DNA of 64,000 bases from Bactericera cockerelli (lineage: Eukaryota; Arthropoda; Insecta; Hemiptera; Triozidae), in contig CM044964.1 of the NCBI GenBank assembly GCA_024516035.1, positions 17,613,084 through 17,677,083 on the forward strand, written 5' to 3'. Made by a program: the position numbers and the translations under genes. The notes below the pieces were generated by a model. The model saw only the letters and a list, made by a program, of their open reading frames with translations. It was not told where the DNA came from and searched no databases. Positions within the stretch are counted from its first letter, which is position 1. Each line of letters opens with the position of its first letter. Below are positions 11,959-23,200 of the stretch, in pieces.

Positions 11959-12490
11959 AGGTCAACTGCCACCCCAAGCAATGCTTAGGTCCACTGCCAC
12001 CCCAAGCAATGCTTAGGTCCACTGCCACCCCAAGCAATTCTTAGGTCAACTGCCACCCCAAGCAATGCTTAGGTCCACTGCCACCCCAAGCAATGCTTAG
12101 GTCCACTGCCATCCCAAGCAATGCTTAGGTCAACTGCCACCCCAAGCAATGCTTAGGTCCACTGCCACCCCAAGCAATGCTTAGGTCCACTGCCACCCCA
12201 AGCAATTCTTAGGTCAACTGCCACCCCAAGCAATGCTTAGGTCCACTGCCACCCCAAGCAATGCTTAGGTCCACTGCCACCCCAAGCAATGCTTAGGTCA
12301 ACTGCCACCCCAAGCAATGCTTAGGTCAACTGCAACCCCAAGCAATGCTTAGGTCAATTACAACCCCAAGCAATGCTTAGGTCAACTGCCAACCCAAGCA
12401 ATGCTTAGGTCAACTGCCACACCAAGCAATGCTTAGGTCAATTACAACCCCAAGCAATGCTTAGGTCAACTGCCACCCCAAGCAATGCTT
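11959..12490 (+). repeat. 28-bp minisatellite, 19 copies, with higher-order structure
   Basis: The unit runs GGTCMACTGCCACCCC then AAGCAATGCTTA. Variants TCAA/TCCA/TCCA cycle every three units over the first half, and an ATTCTT variant recurs six units apart, so trimers (84 bp) and hexamers (168 bp) have been duplicated. The last units carry AATTACAACC variants. It is not a CRISPR array because there are no unique spacers. Confidence 0.95.
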
Positions 12491-12537
12491 TCTGAAAAGA
12501 AACACAGTCAAACCTGGATATTAGAGAAACCTGGATA

Positions 12538-12646
12538 TAACCTGGAGGTCGGTAGTTCAACTCCCGGTTTCAGTGTAGATTTAGTAAAGCTAGTTTGAGT
12601 AGTTGTGATATCACGAAAGTGATTAACACAAATGTGATAAAAAAAT
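12538..12646 (+). mobile_element. SINE family 2, partial
   Basis: Begins inside the tRNA-like head at CTGGAGGTCGGTAGTTCAAC and ends AACACAAATGTGATAA. Confidence 0.65.
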
Positions 12647-13229
12647 TGACTTTACACCACATACCTACCTACTGATGTAAAAATTGTACAAATAAATGTA
12701 TTTTTATTTATTGAGATTCGACTGTATTTAATTGGTTTCACTGTTTTCTTCTTCTTCTTCTTCTTTTCGGACTGTAATAACGACTAAAATTTTACACGTA
12801 CATAAAATAACTCCCGCTGCCTCTCAGTGGCTCCCGCACTGGGATGGCATTATATACATTTGGAAAGAAAAGAAATAATTATCATCACATGACACTAGCA
12901 TGATGATTACGACAGCATACATAGATACATACATACATAGAAACGGGAAGATACAAATATATACGGGGTGGTCTTGGTCGGATTTAGGTGGCAGAGGATA
13001 TAAATTTGGCTGAACCCGTGTTACGGCCCGAGGCATGGCCCTATATTTATTTTTCTTAAGCCTACTCTACACAATCAATGAGGTGATTGAGGCATTGCCG
13101 TACATCGTTTCGGCCCGGAACTCGGCGCCACGGAATAATTTTGTATAGACTTCTTCTCTTGTGTTCATAGATGCAAGGGGATGAAATAGAATCAAAACAG
13201 TGGAGGTGTACGTTGTATAATGACGTATT

Positions 13230-13560
13230 TATTATCTGACCTGGTTCAGGGTTTTCAGTGAAACCCTTACAATTAACACTGAGACCTAATTAGATCTATT
13301 GTGACCAGTTGATTCTATTTGGTTTTAACGTCCTGACTGAGATAGATAGTCAGGACGGGGGTTTTACCCTCCATTCGCTGGGAATCGTACCAGCTACCCA
13401 CATTAACCTCACCCAGCCTGGGTTGGGCCGGAAATGCCAGCCTCACGTGTTTGGATGGAACAGAATTTTCGTCGAAAAGTCTGCCCCAACCGAGAGTTGA
13501 ACTCGGGAACTCTGGACTACGGGCAGTAGTCACAACCATTACGCCACGGAGGCTGCGATT
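13230..13560 (-). mobile_element. SINE family 3, full-length with target duplication
   Basis: About 330 bp bracketed by ATGACGTATT at 13220-13229 and 13561-13570. The minus-strand head ends in GCCTCCGTGGCGTAATGG, and the B box is GAGTTCAACTC. Confidence 0.85.
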
Positions 13561-13595
13561 ATGACGTATTGTTTTGTTAGAATACTAGGGTGTTG

Positions 13596-13737
13596 TACCG
13601 ACCTCAGTAGCTCGATCGATAAGGCGGCGGACTTGTAACCTGGAGGTCAGTGGTTCAACTCCGAAGTTCAGCAATAATTTAGTGAAGCGAGTTTGAGTAA
13701 TTGTGATTAGGATTGTGATTAACACAAATATGATAAC
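13596..13737 (+). mobile_element. SINE family 2 copy
   Basis: Full head CCGACCTCAGTAGCTCGATC through AACACAAATATGATAAC. Confidence 0.75.
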
Positions 13738-14896
13738 TTTTTTTTATTTACTAGTTTGCTGTGGGGTTCTTTTATTGAGGCCGTACGTCTCCCTTTGTGT
13801 AGTATTTTTTGTGTAGTGAAATGAAATATTTTAGATAAGAAAAGAGTTAGTTATTTTGTATGATTTGATAACGAGAGTTTTCAAAATTTACACAGTCCAC
13901 AACTTCATGATGACTTTTTTACACCCGGTATATTTATTTTCAACTAAATATATTTAATATTGCCACAATGCTAGATTTAACCCATTCAGACTAGATTAGC
14001 AGACGATAGTAGTACACCTGAGACCCACATTCACTATGTAGTCTCCCTAATCTTCTATACACCATGATGGTTCTATTTTTATTTTATTTTTATATGAAAG
14101 GTTTAAGGTTTTTCAACGAAAAATAGGTAAAGTAAAGTAAAAACTATTTCGCCAGTTTCCTAATCAGTGCAAATATTGTATTTATCTCACCAACATCACC
14201 GAATGGGTGAAAGTCGAAAATTTTACGACCAGGGATACCTCTCGACACAAAGTAGTGAATGACCTGGCTCTCTTGCGTCTTGTTCTTATTTGCTCAAAAA
14301 ACATCGCATAATTTGTATCTTATTGTTTATTTTTCTTCTTCTTACAGAAAACCGAGACTTTTTAGTGTAAGCCGATAGTATTAACAAGGAAATCCTTACT
14401 ATCCTATAAAATATATGACCTTTTGACTGCTGGAGTATAGGAACTTTTCAGTCTTACCTCGATAGTATAAACATCAAGGTATATTCTATTTAATACTATA
14501 CTAGCGGGCTGTCGCCCGCTTTGCGGGCCGAGGCATGGCCGTGAAAGCAAAAAATCCTTTTTCGCCAATGGCAGGTGTTGTAGTGGGAAATTCAAAAAAT
14601 ATTGCACATCTAGACTATAAGACAAAGCTACCTACCAAATTTCAGCTTCCTAGGACTTACCAGTTCGGAGAAACAGTGATGAATCAGTGAGTGAAACTCT
14701 CTTTTATAAGTATAGATGAATTGCCTTGTTGGTTGGTCGTAAAAATAGAAAAAAGGTAGATCTACGATTATGAGGGCCAAATTATAAAACAGGATTAAAT
14801 TTAAGATCAGCCAGACCATTCCTCAAGTCAGAGTTTTAACCAATCACAGCGCACTATACCCCTACTTGAGGTCTGGGTTATCTTAAATCTGATCCT

Positions 14897-14932
<36 letters not shown>

Positions 14933-16189
14933 TGGCACTAAAGAGGTCGAATAACAAATACAACTAAAATGATATGACCTCAGCAGATTAAAGTTCCTTT
15001 TTTCTTTTTTCAAAAACAACTCTTTCTTTTTATATAATATATTATATAGAGTGGGTGCTTTTGAACAGCGTTATCATTGGCCTGAAATCTCGTATTTTCA
15101 AAAATTGAAAACCCCCGCCCCATAATCCTCTTGTATTCAACATTCAGCAATATTCAACAAATTTTCATATTTCTAACTAAACGAAAAACGAAATTTGTTT
15201 TACCTTTGATAGTCAATAGCAGACTTTCCCTGTTTATCTTCCATGTTTCAATAGCATTTTCCCTTTGTTAGAAAATAAAATGAAGTGAGAATTTAACTTT
15301 CCAGTATGCCTTTGTTGTATTGTGCAATTTATTTACAGCAAGAGCTTTTATTGCATTAAATATTAAAAACTATTTTACAGTATGAAAATTAAAAAAAAAA
15401 ACTATGTACCTATAATAATAGAACCACAACACATTTTTTACTTCCGAAAAAATTCTAAAATTGAAAGTCGGAAGTACTTCGTACTTCGTTTTTGAAAAAA
15501 AAAAAATTCTTTGTTTTTTTGCTAAACGTTTTTTTAACATTAAGATTTTAACACTATTCACAGTTACCTCACTCATCCTAAATTGGGCAGGAAATGCAAC
15601 CAAAGGTCAAAACTGTGGGTCTCTTACCAAATCCTCTCCTCGCTGGACGTTGCTTTACTTTAGTTATCTTACAGGAACTGGAGCATTCAATGAGCCATCG
15701 CCGTGATGCTACCATTACAGTTCACATTTGAGGATGTTTCCTTATAATGTATGAACGGACGTAGGTACCTACTTGGTTATTGAAATCAGACTTATCAAGA
15801 CTGAATTCTTCTAAGTTTTTAGTTCATTTTTAAAATGAATTTTTATTTGTTTATTGATATGCTAAATGTATGATTTCAACTTGTAAACAGCCATAAAACA
15901 TAAGTGCATTTAATAAACAAAAGTGGCAGAGAATGTGTTAAGTGGCAGAGAATGCCTAAGGCATTAACTTCGCCTCGGATTACAAAATAATTGTAATTAA
16001 AAATTAATATTGATCTTTATTTTATTTTTTGTACATACTTCTAAGTTTTTTTTTTAATTTCTTGTTATTATTTTTTTGTTGATGGTTGTTTTGTAAAAAA
16101 AATAAAGTGTAAATAAATAATAAATAAGTCGAGGCGACTGTGGACGTTTAGACTAGGAGCACTATCGTTACGAAAATATGATAGGATAA
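13738..16189. other. Non-genic stretch with MITE and repeat fragments
   Basis: About 14400-14490 is a CTGCTGGAGTATAGG...CCTCGATAGTATAAAC repeat, also seen at about 34660-34760, 36830-36980 and 39945-40040. About 14500-14540 holds AGCGGGCTGTCGCCCGCT, also near 23635. About 14785-14903 is a foldback MITE followed by a T tract. No gene is seen. Confidence 0.5.
14785..14903. mobile_element. Foldback MITE
   Basis: The left arm AAAACAGGATTAAATTTAAG is mirrored by TCTTAAATCTGATCCTGTTT at the right. Partial relatives lie at about 7785-7870 and 28632-28730. A T tract of more than 35 nt follows. Confidence 0.65.
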
Positions 16190-16879
16190 ATTTCAAAAAA
16201 AGTTCATTTTTGATACAAAAACCATCCCAGTCTCAATAGTATTCTAAGAAAAATCGCTTTTTGCCTCTTTTTTTTTAAAAAAAAAAGTTCATTTTTATAC
16301 AAAAGCTATTCCATGCTCACAATACATTCTAAGAAAAATCCTTCATTCGTATCTTTTTTCCAAATTCATTTTTGATGCAAAAGGCATCCCAGCCAGGCTC
16401 AATACATTCTAAGAAAAATCCCTCTTTTGCCTTTTTTTTAAAAAAAAAAATTCATTTTTATACAAAAGCCATTCCATACTCACAATACATTCTAAGAAAA
16501 ATCTTTCATTCGTATGTTTTTTCCAAGTTCATTTTTGATGCAAAAGCCATCCCAGACTCAATACATTCTAAGAAAAATCCTTCCTACAAATCTCCCCCAC
16601 CCCTCTCTTAATCCATCCCAAATCCCTCTTTTGCTCTTTTTTCTTAAAATATTTTTTATACAAAAGCCATTCCATGCTCACAATATAGCCTAAGAAAAAT
16701 TCTTCATTCGTATCTTTTTTTCCAAGCCATTTTTTTTTTAATATTAAGACTTTAACACTATCCACAGTAACCTCACTCAACCTAAATTGGGCAGGAAATT
16801 ATTTCAAAAAAAGTTCATTTTTCATACAAAAACCATCCCAGTCTCAATGGTATTCTAAGAAAAATCCCTCTTTTGCCTC

Positions 16880-16910
<31 letters not shown>

Positions 16911-16990
16911 GTTCACTCTTATACAAAAGCCATTCCATGCTCACAATACATTCTAAGAAAAAAACCCTTCCTACAAATCTCCCCCGCACT
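16190..16990. repeat. Tandem array downstream of EMC3 that includes stop-codon sequence
   Basis: About four copies of a roughly 160-bp dimer alternate TTCATTTTTGATACAAAA...CATCCCAG and TTCATTTTTATACAAAAGCC...CACAATA half-units, each ending TTCTAAGAAAAAT. At 16570-16620 a copy of CTTCCTACAAATCTCCCCC and a following TTAATCCATC block reproduces the end of the EMC3 coding exon (16975-17005). A leucine-to-stop-region segment was therefore caught in the amplification. Confidence 0.8.
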
Positions 16991-16994
16991 TCTC

Positions 16995-17257
16995 CTAATC
17001 CATCTCAAGCGTGGGCAGCACCCCGCGGTGGGTGTGAATCTCGAGCGCCTCCCACTCCGCCTTGAACGCGGCCTTCGGATCGGCCGCCACTTGCACCGCC
17101 GCCCCGGTGGACATCTGCTCCTGGAATTGGCGGCTCTGGTCGGCGGCGTTGTCGGCTCCCAGGACCAGAGAGTAGATGCTGCGGAGCCCGAACACATTGA
17201 GGAAGTACCACGAGGCGGAGGAGACCCAGGCCGGGTCCAGGGACTGCAGCTCGATAC
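16995..17257 (-). CDS. EMC3: EMC3 exon 4 (last)
   Basis: Acceptor GTTGCAG|GTATCG on the minus strand, then residues 154-240, ending [12 protein letters not shown] and TAG. It is strikingly GC-rich (GCC, GCG, CTC and CTG codons), unlike exons 1-3. The end of the exon is partly duplicated in the adjacent tandem array. Confidence 0.93.
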
Positions 17258-20200
17258 CTGCAACCATTTTGTTTTTATTATTATTATTATTTCTTCCACT
17301 TTCTCTCCTTTGGAAGGTAATTATTACCTTTCAAAGGGTATTACACCAGGAGCGGATCATATGATCAATTCTCCTGGTGTTGTAACTTCAGGAGCGGATC
17401 CGAAGATCAAGTCTCCTGAAGTTGTTTGGTTTATAATGTGGGGAGGTTATTTTATGATGGACTTTGTGTAGTCCATCTTTTTCTCTCCCGTGGCTATCCC
17501 CCTTGGTGGTCCAATGGATTTTTCCATAGGAAAACACTTTCGGGGGTACTTGCCACTATACAACGCTGTATTAGGTATAAATGGACATTATGTACATACA
17601 AATAATTAATTTAACAATGAAAAAAATGGAAACAATTTATACAATGAAAATGAAAAAGAATAGAAAATATATAAAAATATAAGTCCTAACTAAAGGGCGG
17701 GGTTATTGCCTATGGCAATATTACCTAATCAATAGTAAAATACAATTGATTTGATCTCATGGTCTATCTGTCCCGTCTGTCCTGGTAGCTCAGTGGTAAA
17801 GGCGGCACTCTGTGAATCCACAGGTTCCAGACGTCGTGGGTTCGAAACCCAGCCGGGACATGACAAGATATCCTCCCATTTGGGATTTTTACCACATAAT
17901 AATAGGTTTTGGGCCTACTACTGGAATAATGGGACTTTAATAGTCCTTATCGGACAGTATAAATAAGGCAATATTATTATTATCTAACAAATTTAGAAGG
18001 AAAGATTTCGACTGAATTACAGTCGAGCCTGGATTATAAGAGAAACCTCGATATAAGAGAATGATTTCCAGGTCCAATCACTATAAGGGAACTGGCTAAT
18101 CAGCCAGCAATTATTTTCCCAAGTTCACTGTTTGAACTTCTCGAGTTTTCAGTTTTCCCAATACAGCTTTTCATATTACGTTTTTCTCTTACAACAACCA
18201 AGTTTCTGCTTATTTTCCATCTAGGATTTAACCCGTCTGGGCGCCCTCTGCGGTGGCATCATTTATTGGTCCTTCGGTTATTGTCGGTGAACATAGTGAG
18301 GCAAATACTATTCCTAGTTTTTCAGTTTCTCAGCTATGGATTCTTACAAGCAAAGGTCAACTCTAAAAGGAAGAGTTACTCGCCTGAAGAACAAAATTCA
18401 AGAAGGAGTAGCAAACGCGTTTCAAGCTAAGGTTGCTCTGGATAAGCTCTGTCAATATGAAGTTGAATTACAGGTACTTCAAGACAACATTCTCAAGGTA
18501 TGTTCTGATGAAGATCATGATAAGGAAGAGGATTATTTCGAGGATGTTTCGACCCAAATTGGTGAGTTGAAAGCTAAACTTTCAGAAATTATCACCCCTG
18601 AGTCAGCTAATAGCGTAAAATCAGAGACAGTGAGAGTTATTCCTACTTTCAAACCCAACATAAAATTACCTCAAATTCAAATTCCAACTTTTGATGGGTC
18701 GATTGAAAATTGGGCTACTTTCAAAGATTTATTTAGCGAGCTGATTCACAAAAATGATGAGTTACAGCCTATTCAAAGGTTTCAATATTTGAAAACATCA
18801 TTAGTAGATGAGGCAGCAAGTCTCATTCAACACCTACCTCTGACGTCTGCAAATTATTATATTGCTTGGAATATCTTAATAGATACTTATGCCAACAAGT
18901 ACTCAACAGTCACATTCCATTTGAAAAATTTATTCAACGTACAATATCAATCACAAAATCGTATGTCTAGCTTAAAAACGATGTTGACCGTAGTGCGTAC
19001 CAATTTGAATGCGCTAACTTCACTGGGTATCGATACTCAGTCGTGGGATATTTTGATTATTTACTTACTTGAGACGAAAATCGATGATGATCTTTATCAC
19101 GACTGGATAAAGAAATTCGATAGTAAAAAGTTACCCACACTCGGCATGTTTTTTGATTTCTTGAGGGAAATGATAGTTATTTCAGAAAGAACTGAACAGA
19201 AGATGGTATCAAAGTCAAAGTTTAATATCATTCGTGAAACATCACTACCATCATTGTGTTTCCTGTGCAAGCTGCAACACAAATTATATGAATGTGTACA
19301 GTTTAAAAATCTATCTATGACAGAAAAGAATGCTTTCGTAAACAAAAACAAGATTTGCTATAACTGTTTATCAAGTAATCAACATAGCGCAAATAAATGT
19401 ACATCCAAGTCACTGTGTAAGATTTGCTCAAAGAAACATCATTCAATGTTACATAATTTTAGTTCCCAGGTAAATTATGCAGACGATGAAGAAAACTTTT
19501 GCGGTGGTGAAGCAACGTCAAGAAATCAGCAAGGGTCTACATATGAAAACTCTGAAGATTCAACTGTAGTATGCACTCAAATGGAAAATGGGTTTAAGGA
19601 GCAGGTACTACTGTCTACAGCTGTTGTTAAAGTAAAGGTGTCAACAGGTAATTATCAGTATGTGAGAGCGTTACTGGATTCGGGCTCACAAAGTTGTTTC
19701 ATTTCGTTTCAATGCGTCAAAAAGCTCGGGCTTAGAGAACAAAATATGAATCCAATTAGCGTAAATGGGATCGGTGGTTCTAGCACACTAGAAATAAATA
19801 AATTCTGTGAGTGCCTAGTGGAGTCAAGATATAATAATTACCATTTGTTTATCAAGGCACTAGTAATACCTAAAGTCACCAACAAATTACCTGCCTTCTC
19901 ATTAAACAAATTATCCTGGGACTATACGAAAAATTTAAACCTGAGTGATCCAGATTTTCATACTTCTCGCGATATTGATATGATTATCGGAGCTGAACAT
20001 TTCTTTACTTTACTAGAGTCTGGTTTCATTCAAGGCCCGCCAGGATATCCAAGTATTCAAAATTCGAAATTTGGTTGGATGGTAGCAGGAAAAATTATGA
20101 ACACTGTAACTTCAAATATCTCTTCTTTTCATGTTAACCTGGACCCTACACTGAAACGATTGACCAAAGAGGAGAGAGATTGTGAAGAACATTTTGTGCA

Positions 20201-23200
20201 GAATGTGCAACGTGTGGAAGATGGTAGATGTATGGTCAAACTTCCGTTTAAAAATAACATTCAAGTGTTGGGTGAGTCCTTGAACCTAAAGTCTGTAGAG
20301 AAGAATATTGATATAGCTTCCGAGAAAGCAAGAGGTAAGAGAATATCCTATCCGAAAGTATCACAAGAAAAAAGAAAACTCAAGTCTACTACGTGTATTG
20401 TTCAAAAAAAATTAAACGTTGGAACAATGTCTCGTCTTCTGTAACTATTATTAATATCACTGCATGGTCTCTTCATTTCAAAAATAATCTGCTATGTAAA
20501 TTGAGGAACGAAGAGTTAAAAAGATCTTTGCTCCTCACGGAGGAAGTAATAAATGCAAGATTAACTATTATTAAATTGGTTCAACACGAAGTATTTTCTC
20601 GTGAACTTGATTCAATAGAAAAACATGATGTTGTTAAATCTGACAGCAAAATAAAAACATTAAATCCATTCTTGGATAATTCAGGATTACTTAGAGTTGG
20701 CGGAAGATTAAGAAACTCGGAACTATCAGATAATGCTAAACATCAAGTGCTGTTGCCTCAGAGTCATCAATTCACAGAGTTATTAGTACGCTACTTTCAT
20801 GAAAAACATGCTCACGCAGGACCGTCTTTGCTTCTTGCCATAATTCGGCAGAAATATTGGATTATTCAAGGACACAGTGTGATAAAGAAAATATTTCATA
20901 ACTGCAGTATGTCTTGTTTCAGGGCAAATCCAGTGCGAGGTAACCTTATTCAAATGATGGTCGATTTACCTCAGAATAGAGTTAAGGCCAGCCCACCATT
21001 TTCTAGTTGTGGTGTTGATTACGCTGTACCTATTTCAGTGAGAAGAGTCGATGGAAGATCCAATGTATTATGCAAGGATTACATTGCATTTTTTGTTTGT
21101 TTTACCTTTGACTGTTATCATATTAACCTAGTTTCAGATTTATCTTCTATGAATTTTATTGCTGCCCTACGCCGATTTGTTAGCCGCCGAGGAGTACCGA
21201 CAGACATTTACGCCGGCAACGGAAACCGTTGTTATCCTCACTGATGGGGTACTAAACAGCCGACCACTAACACCCCATGTCAAACGATGTAGTATATGAT
21301 TTAGAAGTACTAACTCCTGGTCATTTCCTTATAGGCCGATCTTTGACTGCTGTTCCTGAGACGGATGTCATGTCTTCGTCAAATAATCGACTAAGAAGAT
21401 GGTTCTTGACTCAGAAGATAACTCAAGATTTCTGGAAGCGGTGGTCTCTAGAATACCTGAACACATTGAATCAAAGATTCAAATGGAAATACAAAAGAGA
21501 AAATGTCAAATCAGGCGATTTTGTATTGATGATATACCTCCTAGAAAGTGGAGATTGGCAGGAGTATGTAAATTGTTTCCTGGTGATGACAACCTCGTCA
21601 GAGTCGTAGCTATCAAGACTCAGACGGGAACTATGAAAAGAAGAGTATCACGTATTGTACAATTACCCACATGTGATTAATTAATAATCATATGTTATTA
21701 ACAAGAGCCTGGCAGTATGGCTAATCAGCCAGCAATTATTTTCCCAAGTTCACTGTTTGAACTTCTCGAGTTTTCAGTTTTCCCAATACAGCTTTTCATA
21801 TTACGTTTTTTTTCTTACAACAACCAAGTTTCTGCTTATTTTCCATCTAGGATTTAACCCGTCTGGGCGCCCTCTGCGGTGGCAACATTTAGGAACATAA
21901 CCTTTTTTTAAGAGAAACCTGGATACCATTTGATTCTTCACTTTTTAATAGATCAAGTCTCTGATTACAAATTGTGATCAACCTAATCAATAGTAAAAAA
22001 ACAATTGATTTGATTTCATGGTATAACTTTAGGATGCAATTTTTTATTTATATATTCTTTTGTCAGTGTTGATGACATTAAGAAGAAACCAGTTCTCTGA
22101 AGTTAAGCAACATCCAACAAGACTAGATGGATGATCATTCAATTTTGAACACCCAATATGCTGACTATTCCCAGCTCCTTTTAGGCTATATGATGTTAAT
22201 TTGAGTAGATAGTTTGTGAATTTCCAAGGAATAGAGGATAAAACATCTTGATAAGAAAATACTGTTAAAAGCAATTACAAAAAAAAAAAAAAAAAAAAAA
22301 ATTAAGAGTTTAAGCTCTGTTTGAGTCGAAGTTGCCATTGCTGAATATTTAAAGCTCACCTCTCTGCAGCATAGGTTTGAACCTCAGAGTCAACGGGAAG
22401 GGCACCTTGGTGGTAACAAAGCCAGAGAACATCCAGTTGATCCAGCCTCCAATGACTATCATGGGCAGAACATTGGTCAAATTTCCTGTTGAAAACATGC
22501 ATGAATAATAAATATTTTCCTTAAAAAGAAAAGTGGTAGAAACACACATTTCTAATTTACTCCCGGACTAATTCTTCAATCTTTTTGTTGCCTCTATAAA
22601 TATTTTTTTTCTTTCTTTTTTTAACATGTGATTTCATAGAAAATTATTTGTACCAATATTTGAATTAAATGTACCTACATATTGTACAAATGTTGCTCAT
22701 AAATAATAGAATAATAATATTTTAACAAAAATGTTATATATTACTTGACAAACATTTTGCCTTGTAACTTTCATGCCACTTATACAACTAATTTTTTTTG
22801 GCAGAGTTCTCAACTTTTCCTTCTTGAGCTCTTCTACTTCAGCTCTGCAGTCTGGCTGGGGGACATAAACAGGGAGAAGACCAGTGTCTTTCTAGACTTC
22901 TAGAGGACTATAAACAGAGAACAGACTAGCCAACCCTTACAACGGGGTTAACCCATGTTTATGTTTATAACCCATGTTAACCCCGTTAATATGTTAAAAT
23001 CAAAAAATCAAAACAAGCCAGGCTAGCTTGCAGTTTCCTCAGGGTTTAATGGCCTATAAAGAAAAGTCCAAATCCTCATGATGGTTGATCATTCCTAGAA
23101 ATATGTGGTTCAGAATGGAGACCATCACTCACCCCTATCAACAACTTCAGCTTTGCCTTATAAATTTTTATCAACCAGCAGTGAGTACCAAAATGGCACA

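Larger units (their letters stand above)
18093..21891 (+). mobile_element. BEL/Pao LTR retrotransposon, internally deleted
   Basis: 3.8 kb bounded by LTRs (18093-18265 and 21718-21891) and perfect 5-bp target duplications GGAAC at 18088-18092 and 21892-21896. Gag, protease and parts of integrase are present. Reverse transcriptase and RNase H are absent, and the integrase core is cut short. It sits in EMC3 intron 3 in the antisense orientation, inside an older repeat with AGAGAAACCTGGATA-like sequence. Near-identical LTRs suggest a recent insertion that needed proteins from another copy. Confidence 0.92.

Noticed and set aside
11959..12490. Regular repeats resembling a CRISPR array
   Set aside because: No unique spacers between units, and the genome is eukaryotic; this is a minisatellite. 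The same holds for 40297-41935.
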